Shown here one piece after another: positions 6,208-15,112 of a stretch of DNA of 22,408 nt. The notes under the pieces are model-generated. The model did not search any database. It had not been told where the DNA came from and worked only from the letters and a program-made list of their open reading frames with translations. Location of the stretch: contig DVOL01000040.1 in the NCBI GenBank assembly GCA_018713505.1, positions 1 to 22,408 of the forward strand, given 5' to 3'. The DNA comes from Faeciplasma avium. Its GTDB lineage: Bacteria > Bacillota > Clostridia > Oscillospirales > Ruminococcaceae. A program made the position numbers and the translations under genes. Each line of letters starts with the position of its first letter. Within the stretch, counting starts at the first letter, position 1.

Positions 6208-8346
6208 ATGAAGGAAGTTAAAGGCGTTGGGAAAATAAAGAGTCTTTTTGAGCTTAGCTGGCTTGCAGGAAAGCTTGGCGTTTTTGCCATAGGATTTTTA
6301 GTCTCGCTGGGAGGACCGTTCGGACTTCGTGGAGCCTATCTTCCCGGGATGATGGCTAAGAGCGGCCTAGGCGGGGCTTTCATGCTCTTAGGAGGCGCTG
6401 TCAGCCTGATTATTGGAGGGCTGTCGCCGTATGAGGCTATATTTTTGTCGGCGGCGGCGGTAGTCGGACTTTTGAGGACTCTTTTTAAGGGCAAGGACGG
6501 AGCTGGGCTTACACTGCTAATCAGCCAGACGGCGGTACAGCTAAGCCTTATGATTCTTTATATCATAAGGGCGGAGTCCCCGGCGGACCAGGCTTTAAGG
6601 CTTATTCTGGGAGGAATTATAGCCTCCGGGCTTACATACAGGCTTGCAAGCATCAAAAAAGAGGGACTTGGCGGCATTTTTCAGCCTGCGCTCGACCTTG
6701 GGACGGTGTTTTATCTTCAGGTCCTTTTGTCCTCGCTGACAGAGCCGGTCTTTCCCGCTGGACTCGTTATTCTTTTGGCGGCGTCGGCATTTTTCCTTGG
6801 ACATCTTCCCTTTAGTGAGTCCAACCAGCTTAGCCTTGTGCTGACCTGCGGATATCTTATAGGCAGCCTTTTTGTCAGCAGTCTTACGGCAATCGGAACC
6901 GTAACGGGGCTTGCCTTGACGCTTCTTTCGATGATTACGCATAGGATAAGGTCAAGGGCGGCTTTAAGAGCTCTTCTTGCCTCCTTAATGTATCTTTCGG
7001 TCAGCCTGCTTCTTTCGGGCGGGATAAGTCTTATCCAGGCATCGGCGGCGGTCGCAGCATTTTTGCTGGCGTTGATTTTAGAAAGGTACTCAGAAAAAAT
7101 AATATGGCTTTTTGGAGGGGCGGACTCCCCAAAGCAGGACAAAAGACCTCTTCTGAGGGCGAGATTTATGTCAGGAGGGCTTGAGAGCTTCTGCCGGCTT
7201 CTTGACGAGCCGCAGCTAGACGAATCCGGCGCACCCTTAATCGAGGATATGGTCTACGCCTCCGTCTGCATAGACTGCGAGCATGAGAGCCGATGCTTCG
7301 AGAGGGGAGACAGGGCAGGCTCGGGAAAAAGGCTCTGCCCCAACTTCTCAAAGGTTGCAAGCTGTACCGGCAGACTGATGAGGCAGGATGTCTATCCCGG
7401 CACCGCAAGGGACTCGGCAAGAGAAAAGCGTGAGGCATTCCTCAGGGCAGTAGGCTCTCTCAGCGAGACTGCGGCGTCGCTGAAGCTTCCATTTCTTTTG
7501 GGAGGCTCCGAGCTTTCGGCGCTGGGTCTTGACTCCATCGAGGCATATTACAGCGACGGCGTATGCGAGCTTTACGCAAACAGCTGGGAGAGACTGCCCT
7601 GTTCAAGGCTTGCGGGCGCTCTTTCAAGGAGGTTAGGAGAAAGACTTGAGCTAAGCCACAGGTCGGAGCTTTCAGGAGTCACAAGGCTTATCTTTTCAAA
7701 AAAGCCTGTGATAAGCGTATATGCCGGCTGTCACAAGATACCTAGGCTTCCCTACGAGGAATCGGGGGATATGACAATGGAGCTTAGAATCGGAGACTAC
7801 CAGTATATTCTCCTTTCTGACGGCATGGGCTCCGGGAGCAGGGCGGCGGAGTGCTCCGGCTTTTTGCTTTGCGCTGTGAGGGAGCTTTTATCAGCCGGCT
7901 TTGAGCTTGAAACCGCCGTGAGGCTTTCCGCACAGAGTCTTAGCCTTAAAATGGGTGAGGAGATGATAGCCACCCTTGAAATTCTTAGAATCAGCCTCCA
8001 GGACTCGTCGGCCGAGCTGTTCAAATGGGGAGAGGCGCAGAGCTATCACATCCGTGAGGGAGGAAGAATAGCCGTTCATCCCGGAGCGGGAGCGCCCCTT
8101 GGAATACTCCCGGCCGAGGCTCCCGGGCATTATAGCCTTGAGCTAGTTCCCGGGGATGTTATAGTCCTGACATCAGACGGCGGAGGGGGACTTTCGGCTG
8201 AGGACATCCTTTCTTTTTACCTTGAATCGGGAGGAGCGATTCCCTCCGAGCTGGCATCAAAAATATGCAAAAGAGCAATTAAATTGCAGACTGAAAGCTC
8301 AAGAGACGATGTTACCTGCGTAGTAATCGAAATTTCCGGGATATGA
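6208..8346 (+). CDS. spoIIE: Stage II sporulation protein E (membrane PP2C phosphatase)
   Basis: SpoIIE sits at the polar septum of sporulating cells and dephosphorylates SpoIIAA, which releases sigma-F in the forespore. This 712-residue protein has a multi-helix membrane region (about residues 20-300) and a middle segment with a cysteine cluster (C354, C357, C363, C377, C386). The PP2C domain (about 500-712) shows the metal-binding motifs LLSDGMGSG (D538), LTSDGGGG (D657) and SRDDVT (D700, D701). It is shorter than B. subtilis SpoIIE (827 residues), as in other Clostridia. AAAGGA lies about 10 nt before the ATG. A Spo0A box lies upstream. The gene ends about 65 nt before the glgB promoter, and no terminator is evident between them. 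Confidence 0.93.
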   Translation: MKEVKGVGKIKSLFELSWLAGKLGVFAIGFLVSLGGPFGLRGAYLPGMMAKSGLGGAFMLLGGAVSLIIGGLSPYEAIFLSAAAVVGLLRTLFKGKDGAGLTLLISQTAVQLSLMILYIIRAESPADQALRLILGGIIASGLTYRLASIKKEGLGGIFQPALDLGTVFYLQVLLSSLTEPVFPAGLVILLAASAFFLGHLPFSESNQLSLVLTCGYLIGSLFVSSLTAIGTVTGLALTLLSMITHRIRSRAALRALLASLMYLSVSLLLSGGISLIQASAAVAAFLLALILERYSEKIIWLFGGADSPKQDKRPLLRARFMSGGLESFCRLLDEPQLDESGAPLIEDMVYASVCIDCEHESRCFERGDRAGSGKRLCPNFSKVASCTGRLMRQDVYPGTARDSAREKREAFLRAVGSLSETAASLKLPFLLGGSELSALGLDSIEAYYSDGVCELYANSWERLPCSRLAGALSRRLGERLELSHRSELSGVTRLIFSKKPVISVYAGCHKIPRLPYEESGDMTMELRIGDYQYILLSDGMGSGSRAAECSGFLLCAVRELLSAGFELETAVRLSAQSLSLKMGEEMIATLEILRISLQDSSAELFKWGEAQSYHIREGGRIAVHPGAGAPLGILPAEAPGHYSLELVPGDVIVLTSDGGGGLSAEDILSFYLESGGAIPSELASKICKRAIKLQTESSRDDVTCVVIEISGI

Positions 8347-8407
8347 TATAGACATTATGCACAAAAATATATGTTGTAAAATGTAGACTTATAAAAACTT
8401 TAACAAA

Positions 8408-8441
8408 AAATATTGCAAATATTTCTATAATGATATATAAT
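8408..8441 (+). promoter_or_regulatory. Glycogen operon promoter with a palindrome over the -35
   Basis: TTGCAA (8413-8418) and a perfect TATAAT (8436-8441) are exactly 17 nt apart, giving a start near 8449. An inverted repeat with 7-bp arms (8408-8414 and 8418-8424) and a GCA centre covers the -35 and could be an operator. Confidence 0.7.
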
Positions 8442-8465
8442 AATTGGTGTAAATATGAGGCAGTA

Positions 8466-8499
8466 TGCCCGGCGTTGCCGACAAGCGGCATTTCGGGCA
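8466..8499 (+). promoter_or_regulatory. Leader hairpin of the glg operon
   Basis: Two nested stems form one hairpin: TGCCCG (8466-8471) with CGGGCA (8494-8499), and inside it TGCCG (8476-8480) with CGGCA (8486-8490) around ACAAG. The internal loop is 4 nt against 3 nt. It lies between the predicted transcription start and the glgB ribosome binding site (8510-8516). There is no T-run, so it is not a terminator. It may stabilise the mRNA or bind a regulator. Confidence 0.55.
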
Positions 8500-8523
8500 A
8501 TGACATTCCAAGGAAGTGATGAA

Positions 8524-10467
8524 ATGCAGCGTGAGGATTCGCTGAAAAGCAGGATTGACAGCTTTTTGCTGGGCACCAACTATGACAGCGGTGAGCTGCT
8601 CGGCGCTCATAAGGACGGTGACGGCTCCTATGTATTTAGGGTCTGGGCGCCAAGAGCGAGAGCTGTTTCCGTCGTGGGGGACTTTAACGGCTGGGACCAT
8701 GAAAAAAATCCCTGCGAAAAGCTCTACGGCGGGATATGGGAGTGCCGGGTAGAAGGAGTCGGCCAGTATTCCGCATATAAATACTACATCGAGGGAAAAG
8801 ACGGCTCGATAAGAATGAAGGCGGACCCCTACGGCGTTCATATGGAGACCAAGCCCTCGACCGGGACGAAGATTTTTGACATTTCGGAGTACGAATGGCA
8901 GGACGACGAGTGGATATCGGGAAGGAGCACAAGACCTCTTTATGACGGTCCTATGAATATTTACGAGGTCAACCTCGGCTCCTGGAAGCAGTATCCTGAC
9001 GGCAACTTTTTCAGCTACGAAAAGGTGGCTACGGAGCTTATCCCCTACATGAAGGATATGGGCTACACTCATGTTGAGTTCATGCCGCTCACCGAGTATC
9101 CTTTTGACGGCTCATGGGGCTATCAGGTAATAGGGTACTTCGCCCCGACCTCACGGTTCGGGACTCCAATAGACCTTATGAAGATGATAGACGCCTTCCA
9201 TCAGGCGGGAATCGGTGTTATTCTTGACTGGGTGCCCGCCCACTTCCCGAAGGACGCCGCAGGTCTGTATGAGTTTGACGGCTCGCCTTGCTACGAGTAC
9301 AGCGACCCCCTCAAGATGGAGCACAAGAGCTGGGGGACGAGGGTGTTTGACTTCGGCAGGCCGGAGGTCAGGTCGTTTTTGATATCCAGCGCTATTCACT
9401 GGCTTAAAAACTTCCATGCCGACGGATTAAGGGTGGACGCCGTCGCCTCGATGCTGTATCTTGACTATGACAGGCAGGGAGGCGAGTGGAGACCCAACAA
9501 AAACGGAGGGCATGAAAATCTCGAGGCTGTCGAGTTCCTGCAGCTTCTTAACAAGGCGGTTTTCGCAGAGATTCCTAATGCGATAATGATAGCGGAGGAG
9601 TCCACGGCGTGGCCAAGCGTTACAAAGCCGGTGGACATCGGAGGACTTGGCTTTAACTTCAAGTGGAACATGGGCTGGATGAACGACATGATGAAGTATA
9701 TGTCCATGGACCCGCTTTTCAGAAAGGACCATCACGGTCAGCTCACCTTCTCCTTCTTCTACGCATTTTCGGAGAATTTTATCCTCCCGATATCGCACGA
9801 CGAGGTCGTTCACGGAAAAGGCTCGCTTGTCAACAAGATGCCGGGAGACACCGAGATGAAGCTCGCTCAGGACAGGGTATTTCTTAGCTACATGATGGCT
9901 CACCCCGGCAAGAAGATGCTGTTTATGGGCTCGGAGTTCGCTCAGTTCAGGGAGTGGGACTATGAGTCCGGGCTTGAGTGGTTCATGGTGGACAGATTCG
10001 AGACTCACCGTGACTTCAAGGATTTTGTGAAAAATCTAAACCGTTTCTATCTTGAAAATCCGCCGATGTGGAGCGTGGATTACTCCTGGGAGGGCTTTAG
10101 CTGGATATCAGCCGACGATAATACGCAGAGCATTATTGTCTTTAGAAGAATCGACAAGGAGGGCAACGAGATTATCGTAGTTTGCAACTTTGTCCCCGTC
10201 GAGAGGACGGATTATCGCTTCGGAGTGCCCTACTGGGGAAGATATACCGAGGTGTTCAACTCCTCCTCTAAGGACGGCTCGCCGTATAAAAACAAGCCTG
10301 TTATGAGCGAGGATGAGCCAATGCACGGCTATGAGCAGTCGATAGCGATAACAATTCCCGCCTTCAGCGTCATGTATTTCAAGCTGGAGAAGCTTAATAA
10401 GCCAAAGAAGAAAATAATCCCTACGGATACAAAAAAACAAAACGGAAAGGAAGAGAAAGATGTATAA
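8524..10467 (+). CDS. glgB: 1,4-alpha-glucan (glycogen) branching enzyme
   Basis: GlgB moves segments of alpha-1,4-glucan chains to alpha-1,6 positions. The 647-residue product has an N-terminal CBM48 module (about 35-115, with FRVWAPRARAVSVVGDFNGW) and a GH13 barrel. Catalytic residues by family alignment are the nucleophile D305 (DGLRVDAV), acid/base E358 (IAEEST) and D426 (ISHDEVVHGKGS). A C-terminal beta domain ends in a Lys-rich tail. It has one N-terminal module, unlike the longer E. coli enzyme (728 residues). The ATG at 8524 is chosen because AAGGAAG lies 7 nt before it; an in-frame ATG at 8455 would read through the leader hairpin and lacks a ribosome binding site. It is first in the glg operon and overlaps glgC by 8 nt. 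Confidence 0.96.
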   Translation: MQREDSLKSRIDSFLLGTNYDSGELLGAHKDGDGSYVFRVWAPRARAVSVVGDFNGWDHEKNPCEKLYGGIWECRVEGVGQYSAYKYYIEGKDGSIRMKADPYGVHMETKPSTGTKIFDISEYEWQDDEWISGRSTRPLYDGPMNIYEVNLGSWKQYPDGNFFSYEKVATELIPYMKDMGYTHVEFMPLTEYPFDGSWGYQVIGYFAPTSRFGTPIDLMKMIDAFHQAGIGVILDWVPAHFPKDAAGLYEFDGSPCYEYSDPLKMEHKSWGTRVFDFGRPEVRSFLISSAIHWLKNFHADGLRVDAVASMLYLDYDRQGGEWRPNKNGGHENLEAVEFLQLLNKAVFAEIPNAIMIAEESTAWPSVTKPVDIGGLGFNFKWNMGWMNDMMKYMSMDPLFRKDHHGQLTFSFFYAFSENFILPISHDEVVHGKGSLVNKMPGDTEMKLAQDRVFLSYMMAHPGKKMLFMGSEFAQFREWDYESGLEWFMVDRFETHRDFKDFVKNLNRFYLENPPMWSVDYSWEGFSWISADDNTQSIIVFRRIDKEGNEIIVVCNFVPVERTDYRFGVPYWGRYTEVFNSSSKDGSPYKNKPVMSEDEPMHGYEQSIAITIPAFSVMYFKLEKLNKPKKKIIPTDTKKQNGKEEKDV

Positions 10468-11662
10468 CAAAAAAGAATGTGTTGCTATGCTTTTGGCTGG
10501 CGGACAGGGCTCAAGGCTGTACGCTCTAACCAAAAATGTTGCTAAGCCCGCAGTGCCTTACGGAGGGAAGTACAGAATTATCGACTTTCCGCTCTCAAAC
10601 TGCGTAAACTCCGGCATAGATACCGTCGGAGTGCTGACGCAGTACCAGCCGCTTGTCCTAAACGACTATATCGGCAACGGTCAGGCATGGAATCTTGACA
10701 GAATCCACGGAGGTGTTCATATCCTGCCTCCGTACCAGTCCAGCTCTGGAGCGCAGTGGTACGAGGGCACGGCGAACGCAATATATCAGAATCTGTCCTT
10801 TATCGACAGGTACGATCCTGAGTATGTCGTTATCCTCTCCGGCGACCATATCTACAAGATGGACTATTCCGATATGCTCAGCTATCACAAGAAGAAAAAC
10901 GCCGCCTGCACCATAGCGGTGCTTAATGTCGAGTACGAGGAGGCTTCAAGATTCGGAATAATGTCGACAGACGAGACGGGAGCGATAACTAAGTTTGTCG
11001 AGAAGCCCAAGGAGCCGGAGTCGACTCTTGCCTCGATGGGAATATACATCTTCTCCTATCCCGCACTTAAAAAGTATCTGATTGAGAACGAGGAGGATAC
11101 CTCCGCCACCAAGGACTTCGGCAAGAACATCATTCCTGCGATGCTTGCAGCCAAGGAGAGAATGTATGCCTACAGCTTCGAGGGATATTGGAAGGATGTA
11201 GGAACGATAGACAGCCTCTGGGAGGCAAATATGGACCTTCTCAGCCCGTCTGTCACCCTTGACCTTTACGACCCGGCGTGGAAAATCTATTCGAACAACG
11301 ACTCAAGGGCGCCCCAGCTTATAGGAAGCGACGCCAAGGTTCAGAACTCGATGATTACGACCGGCTGCGTAATCGACGGCTTTGTAGACTTCTCCGTTAT
11401 ATCCGGCGGAGTCACCATAGAGGAGGGCGCAGTAGTCGCCGATTCCATACTCATGCCGGGAGCTACGGTAAGAAAGGGTGCGGTCGTCGAGTATTCAATA
11501 GTCGGCGAGAACAGCGTGATAGAGGCTGGAGCGCATATAGGAGCAAGACCCGAGTCCTATGAGAACAAGTCAGACTGGGGAGTTGCGGTCGTCGGTCACG
11601 ATGTTACAATAGGTCAGGGCGCAGTTGTGGCTCCCAAGCAGATAATCGACCACGACATATAG
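10460..11662 (+). CDS. glgC: Glucose-1-phosphate adenylyltransferase, catalytic subunit
   Basis: GlgC makes ADP-glucose from glucose-1-phosphate and ATP, the first committed step of glycogen synthesis. The 400-residue protein keeps the catalytic signatures: GGQGSRL (14-20), KPAVPYGGKYRIIDFPLSN (29-47), LSGDHIYKMD with the metal-binding D129, FVEKP (179-183) and YWKDVGT (243-249). The C-terminal ~115 residues form the left-handed beta-helix with hexapeptide-like repeats. The start overlaps the end of glgB by 8 nt, with AAGGAAG just before it, so the two genes are translationally coupled. It likely pairs with GlgD, encoded next. Confidence 0.96.
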   Translation: MYNKKECVAMLLAGGQGSRLYALTKNVAKPAVPYGGKYRIIDFPLSNCVNSGIDTVGVLTQYQPLVLNDYIGNGQAWNLDRIHGGVHILPPYQSSSGAQWYEGTANAIYQNLSFIDRYDPEYVVILSGDHIYKMDYSDMLSYHKKKNAACTIAVLNVEYEEASRFGIMSTDETGAITKFVEKPKEPESTLASMGIYIFSYPALKKYLIENEEDTSATKDFGKNIIPAMLAAKERMYAYSFEGYWKDVGTIDSLWEANMDLLSPSVTLDLYDPAWKIYSNNDSRAPQLIGSDAKVQNSMITTGCVIDGFVDFSVISGGVTIEEGAVVADSILMPGATVRKGAVVEYSIVGENSVIEAGAHIGARPESYENKSDWGVAVVGHDVTIGQGAVVAPKQIIDHDI

Positions 11663-11686
11663 ATTTAACGGATGGAGGCTGAAAAA

Positions 11687-12814
11687 ATGAGCTATAATAT
11701 GACAAATGTTCTTGGCATACTCTTTGCCAACTCGCACGACGAGACACTACCAGAGCTTTCCTCTAACAGGACGATGGGCTCGGTTCCGTTCGGGGGACGC
11801 TTCCGCCTTATTGATTTCCTGCTTTCCTCGATGGTAAACTCGGGGATGTCGACGGTCGGCGTGATTACTAAATCAAACTACCAGTCCCTTTTGGACCATG
11901 TCGGCTCCGGCAGACAGTGGGACCTTGCAAGGTCTGACGGAGGACTGACCATCCTTCCGCCCTACGGAAGCACCGGCAACGGTCAGTACAACGGCAAGCT
12001 AGACGCTCTTATGAACGCAATGGGCTACATAGTAAAGACTCCCTGCGAGTATGTAATAATGAGCGACTGTAATGTGATCTACAGCGCAGACCTTTCAAAG
12101 AAGGTTGAGGCTCATATAGCGAGCGGAGCGGACATCACCTGTGTCACCGTTACCGGGGATTATACCCAGTCCGAAACCGCAGACGCTATTACATTCGAGG
12201 CTGACGATTCGGGAAGGGTGCTCTCTACCGTCATCAATCCCACCCGCTCGGGACACTATACGATGAGCCTTAACACCTATATTGTCAAAAAGCAGCTTCT
12301 TGTCGACCTTGTAAACGACCTCGTTCCAAGAGGCAAATGCAACTTCGACAGGGATATCCTTCAGGCGATGACCCAGAAGCTCAACATTAGAACCTACGAG
12401 TATACCGGCTATTACAGCAAGATTTCCGGGCTTGACAGCTACTATAAGGCAAATATGGAGCTTTTAAAGAGCGAGAATCTTGAGAAGATTATATTAAAGA
12501 AAAGACCTGTTTACACCAAGGTGAGAGACGACGCTCCCTCCAAGTACGGACTTAACAGCTCTGTAACAAACTCCCTGGTGGCTGACGGCTGCGTGATAGA
12601 GGGCGTTGTCGAAAATTCGATTTTGTTCAGAGGAGTCAAGGTTTCCAAGGGCGCAGTTGTCCGTGGATGCATACTCATGCAGGATACCGAGATAGGCAGG
12701 GCGACCGAGGTCTCCAACATCATCACCGACAAGAATGTCAAGATAGGGGACGAGCTTTGCATTTCATCCGCAGAGGGCAGCCCGCTTTACATAGCCAAAA
12801 AGAGGGTTCTTTGA
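11687..12814 (+). CDS. glgD: Glucose-1-phosphate adenylyltransferase, GlgD subunit
   Basis: GlgD is the degenerate partner of GlgC in Firmicutes; it raises or tunes activity in the mixed enzyme. The overall fold matches GlgC (PFGGRFRLIDFLLSSMVNSG, GGLTILPPYG, and a C-terminal beta-helix). The catalytic motifs are altered: the GGxGxRL loop is replaced by FANSHDE, LSGDHIY by MSDCNVIY, and FVEKP by TVINP. It is therefore unlikely to catalyse the reaction alone. An ATG at 11672 is possible, but GGAGG lies inside that extension and 8 nt before the ATG at 11687, so I choose the latter (375 residues). It lies 24 nt after glgC in the same operon. Confidence 0.94.
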   Translation: MSYNMTNVLGILFANSHDETLPELSSNRTMGSVPFGGRFRLIDFLLSSMVNSGMSTVGVITKSNYQSLLDHVGSGRQWDLARSDGGLTILPPYGSTGNGQYNGKLDALMNAMGYIVKTPCEYVIMSDCNVIYSADLSKKVEAHIASGADITCVTVTGDYTQSETADAITFEADDSGRVLSTVINPTRSGHYTMSLNTYIVKKQLLVDLVNDLVPRGKCNFDRDILQAMTQKLNIRTYEYTGYYSKISGLDSYYKANMELLKSENLEKIILKKRPVYTKVRDDAPSKYGLNSSVTNSLVADGCVIEGVVENSILFRGVKVSKGAVVRGCILMQDTEIGRATEVSNIITDKNVKIGDELCISSAEGSPLYIAKKRVL

Positions 12815-12847
12815 CATCTTTACAACTGCTAGAAAGGATATGATGCA

Positions 12848-14266
12848 ATGAAAATACTGTATGCTGCAAGTGAAGCGCTTCCGTATATTGCCTCTGGAGG
12901 ACTTGCCGATGTCGCAGGCTCGCTGCCAAGAGCGCTCAACGAGGCGGGTCACGACTGCCGGGTTGTCATGCCGCTGTACTCCGGGATAAAGTGGGAGCTT
13001 AGGGAGAGCCTTGAGTATATGACAAACTTCTTCGTCCCTGTGGCGTGGAGAAATCAGTACTGCGGAGTATTCAAGGGAGTCAGAAACGGCGTAACCTACT
13101 ATCTTCTTGACAATGAGTATTATTTCAAGAGGAACGGAATCTACGGTCACTATGACGACGCCGAGAGGTTTACCTTCTTCTCAAGGGCGATTTTAGAGAT
13201 GCTCAAGCATATCGACTTCAAGCCGGACATTCTTAACTGCAACGACTGGCAGACTGCGCTCGTCCCGGTATATTACAGCATATTCTACAGGGGAGTACCC
13301 GAGCTGAGCGGAATCAAGACTGTTTTCACCATCCACAATATCCAGTATCAGGGCAAATACGGCATGGAGCTGTGCTCTGAGATACTCGGACTTCCGAATT
13401 ACAGCTATAACATAGTGGAGTATGAGGGCTGCGTTAACTTCATGAAGGGTGCATTCGAGACAGCGGATAAGATAACCACCGTCTCGCCGACCTATGCCTC
13501 GGAAATACTTAATCCGTACTTCTCCCACGGGCTTGACCCTATTCTGTGGAGCAAGCAGTATAAGCTGACCGGCTTCCTAAACGGTATAGACCTCGATGTC
13601 TACAATCCTGCCACCGACCCTGCCCTCCCGGAGAATTTCAGCGCAGAGTCCCCGGACGGCAAGGCTGTGTGCAAGACCGCTCTGCTTGAGGAGATGGGAC
13701 TGCCGGACGGTCAGGAGCCTGTAATGGGAATAGTCACAAGGCTTGTCTCTCACAAGGGCGTCGACCTTATCCGCAGAGTCTTTAACGAGATGGTCGGGCT
13801 TGGGTATAAGTTTGTGATTTTAGGCTCTGGCGAGAGGCAGTATGAGGACTTCTTTAGGGAGATGGCATGGAAATATCCGGACAGAGTTTCCGTAAGAATA
13901 GGCTTTATCCCTGACCTTGCACACAGGATATACGCCGGCGCAGATATGTTCCTGATGCCCTCGCAGAGCGAGCCGTGCGGTCTTGCCCAGATGGTATCTC
14001 TAAGATACGGCACCATCCCGATTGTAAGGGAGACCGGCGGACTCAAGGACAGCATAATCGACTGCGGCGGAGGGGACGGCAACGGCTTCACCTTCAAGAC
14101 CTATAACGCCCACGATATGCTGGACGCTACGGTAAGGGCGAGAGCGCTTTACGACAACAAGGAGGCTTGGGCCGGGCTTGTCGACCATGCCTTCAAGGAG
14201 GACTTTAGCTGGGCTCGCTCGGCGGAGCTGTACCTGGGTCTATACAGGGAGCTTTGCGGCGAATAA
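12848..14266 (+). CDS. glgA: Glycogen synthase (ADP-glucose dependent, GT5)
   Basis: GlgA transfers glucose from ADP-glucose to the growing alpha-1,4-glucan chain. The 472-residue protein has the two Rossmann domains of GT-B enzymes: an N-terminal GT5 domain (MKILYAASEALPYIASGGLADV) and a C-terminal domain with VTRLVSHKGVDLI, MPSQSEPCGLAQM (E375) and ETGGLKDSI. The N-terminal substrate loop, KTGGL in E. coli, reads ASGGL here (15-19), so the lysine is absent; from memory, related clostridial enzymes share this. AAAGG lies about 10 nt before the ATG. It is the last biosynthetic gene of the operon, 33 nt after glgD. Confidence 0.95.
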   Translation: MKILYAASEALPYIASGGLADVAGSLPRALNEAGHDCRVVMPLYSGIKWELRESLEYMTNFFVPVAWRNQYCGVFKGVRNGVTYYLLDNEYYFKRNGIYGHYDDAERFTFFSRAILEMLKHIDFKPDILNCNDWQTALVPVYYSIFYRGVPELSGIKTVFTIHNIQYQGKYGMELCSEILGLPNYSYNIVEYEGCVNFMKGAFETADKITTVSPTYASEILNPYFSHGLDPILWSKQYKLTGFLNGIDLDVYNPATDPALPENFSAESPDGKAVCKTALLEEMGLPDGQEPVMGIVTRLVSHKGVDLIRRVFNEMVGLGYKFVILGSGERQYEDFFREMAWKYPDRVSVRIGFIPDLAHRIYAGADMFLMPSQSEPCGLAQMVSLRYGTIPIVRETGGLKDSIIDCGGGDGNGFTFKTYNAHDMLDATVRARALYDNKEAWAGLVDHAFKEDFSWARSAELYLGLYRELCGE

Positions 14267-14279
14267 GCATTTAAAAAAT

Positions 14280-14311
14280 AATCTGCCGGAGAGGCTAAAT
14301 CCCGGCAGATT
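14280..14311 (+). terminator. Hairpin downstream of glgA, possible leaky terminator
   Basis: A perfect 10-bp GC-rich stem (14280-14289 with 14302-14311) around a 12-nt loop lies 13 nt after glgA. The downstream sequence is TGATTATTG rather than a T-run. It may partly stop transcription or protect the glg mRNA 3' end, while the next gene 28 nt downstream remains in the operon. Confidence 0.5.
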
Positions 14312-14338
14312 GATTATTGACCATTCAGGAGGTATAAT

Positions 14339-14977
14339 ATGGTAATTCATTCTATCGAGGAGCCGCTTTTCAGGGAATACGGCAGGATAATCGAGGGCTA
14401 TGAGCTGAGCGAGCTTTTAAAAACGCTTGAAAGTGTGACTCCGCTTCCCGAGGAGGTTGTCTATGTTCCCGAGCAGCCGGAGCTTATGGAGCTTCCGATA
14501 GCCGACGAGATTTCTAACAGGTACTTTGGCGGCATGCCGGTTCAGCTGGGCTGGTGCAACGGTCATAACACAAAGCTCAACTGCCTTGAGTACCATAGGG
14601 ACAGCGAGCTAAACCTCGGCACAAGGGACTTTATACTCCTTCTTGGCAAGGAGTGTGAGATAGACGGCGACTGGATTTTTGACACTAAGAACACCGTTGC
14701 CTTCAAGGTCCCGGCGGGAGTGTTCGTAGAGGTATACGCCACTACGCTTCACTATGCTCCCTGCTCAGCCAAAAAGGGAGAGGGCTTTAAGGTGCTTGTA
14801 GTCCTGCCAAAGGGCACCAACACTGAGAAGCCGGAGTTCATCCCCAAAAACCATGAGGACACTCTGCTCACCGCAAGAAATAAGTGGCTCTTGGCTCATC
14901 CCGAGTCCAGCGAGGCTAAGGGCGGCGCCGTAGTCGGATTAAAGGGTGAGAATATCGACATAGAAAAGGACATCTAA
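14339..14977 (+). CDS. Cupin-like protein, DUF4867 type
   Basis: The 212-residue soluble protein resembles the DUF4867 family, as far as I recall that family. The centre looks like a cupin barrel: CLEYHRDSEL (82-91) supplies E84, H86 and E90, and VPAGVFVEVYATTLHYAPC (124-142) supplies the P-x-G turn and H138. Together these could bind one metal ion. Sugar isomerase or epimerase activity would fit the fold and the neighbourhood, but no reaction is known to me. AGGAGG lies 7 nt before the ATG. It follows glgA by 72 nt across a strong hairpin, and the unit closes at the terminator at 15003. Confidence 0.7.
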   Translation: MVIHSIEEPLFREYGRIIEGYELSELLKTLESVTPLPEEVVYVPEQPELMELPIADEISNRYFGGMPVQLGWCNGHNTKLNCLEYHRDSELNLGTRDFILLLGKECEIDGDWIFDTKNTVAFKVPAGVFVEVYATTLHYAPCSAKKGEGFKVLVVLPKGTNTEKPEFIPKNHEDTLLTARNKWLLAHPESSEAKGGAVVGLKGENIDIEKDI

Positions 14978-15002
14978 CGGTTTGTCTTGATAATAAGCAT
15001 AT

Positions 15003-15031
15003 ACAGCCGGTGCTTTTGCCCGGCTGTTTTT
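15003..15031 (+). terminator. Rho-independent terminator of the glg/DUF4867 unit
   Basis: ACAGCCGG (15003-15010) pairs perfectly with CCGGCTGT (15020-15027) around a 9-nt loop, followed by a T-run (15027-15031). It lies 26 nt after the DUF4867 stop codon and is the clearest end of the glycogen transcription unit. Confidence 0.88.
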
Positions 15032-15081
15032 AATACCGAATAAGATGATTAACCGATTAAATGAATATTTCTTAATATCTA

Positions 15082-15111
15082 TCGACAAAATAGAATCCGT
15101 TATGCTATAAT
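15082..15111 (+). promoter_or_regulatory. Promoter of the CDP-alcohol phosphatidyltransferase gene
   Basis: TCGACA (15082-15087) and a perfect TATAAT (15106-15111) are 18 nt apart. The -35 region ATCGACA also matches a reversed Spo0A box at six of seven positions, which may be chance. Transcription would start near 15118, giving a leader of about 110 nt. Confidence 0.6.
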
Positions 15112-15112
15112 C

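Noticed and set aside
6595..8130. Long minus-strand open frames within spoIIE
   Set aside because: They are shadows of SpoIIE, whose membrane region and PP2C motifs are unambiguous on the plus strand.
8455..8523. Upstream in-frame extension of glgB
   Set aside because: The ATG at 8455 has no ribosome binding site, lies about 6 nt from the predicted transcription start, and reads through the leader hairpin; a good site fits the ATG at 8524.
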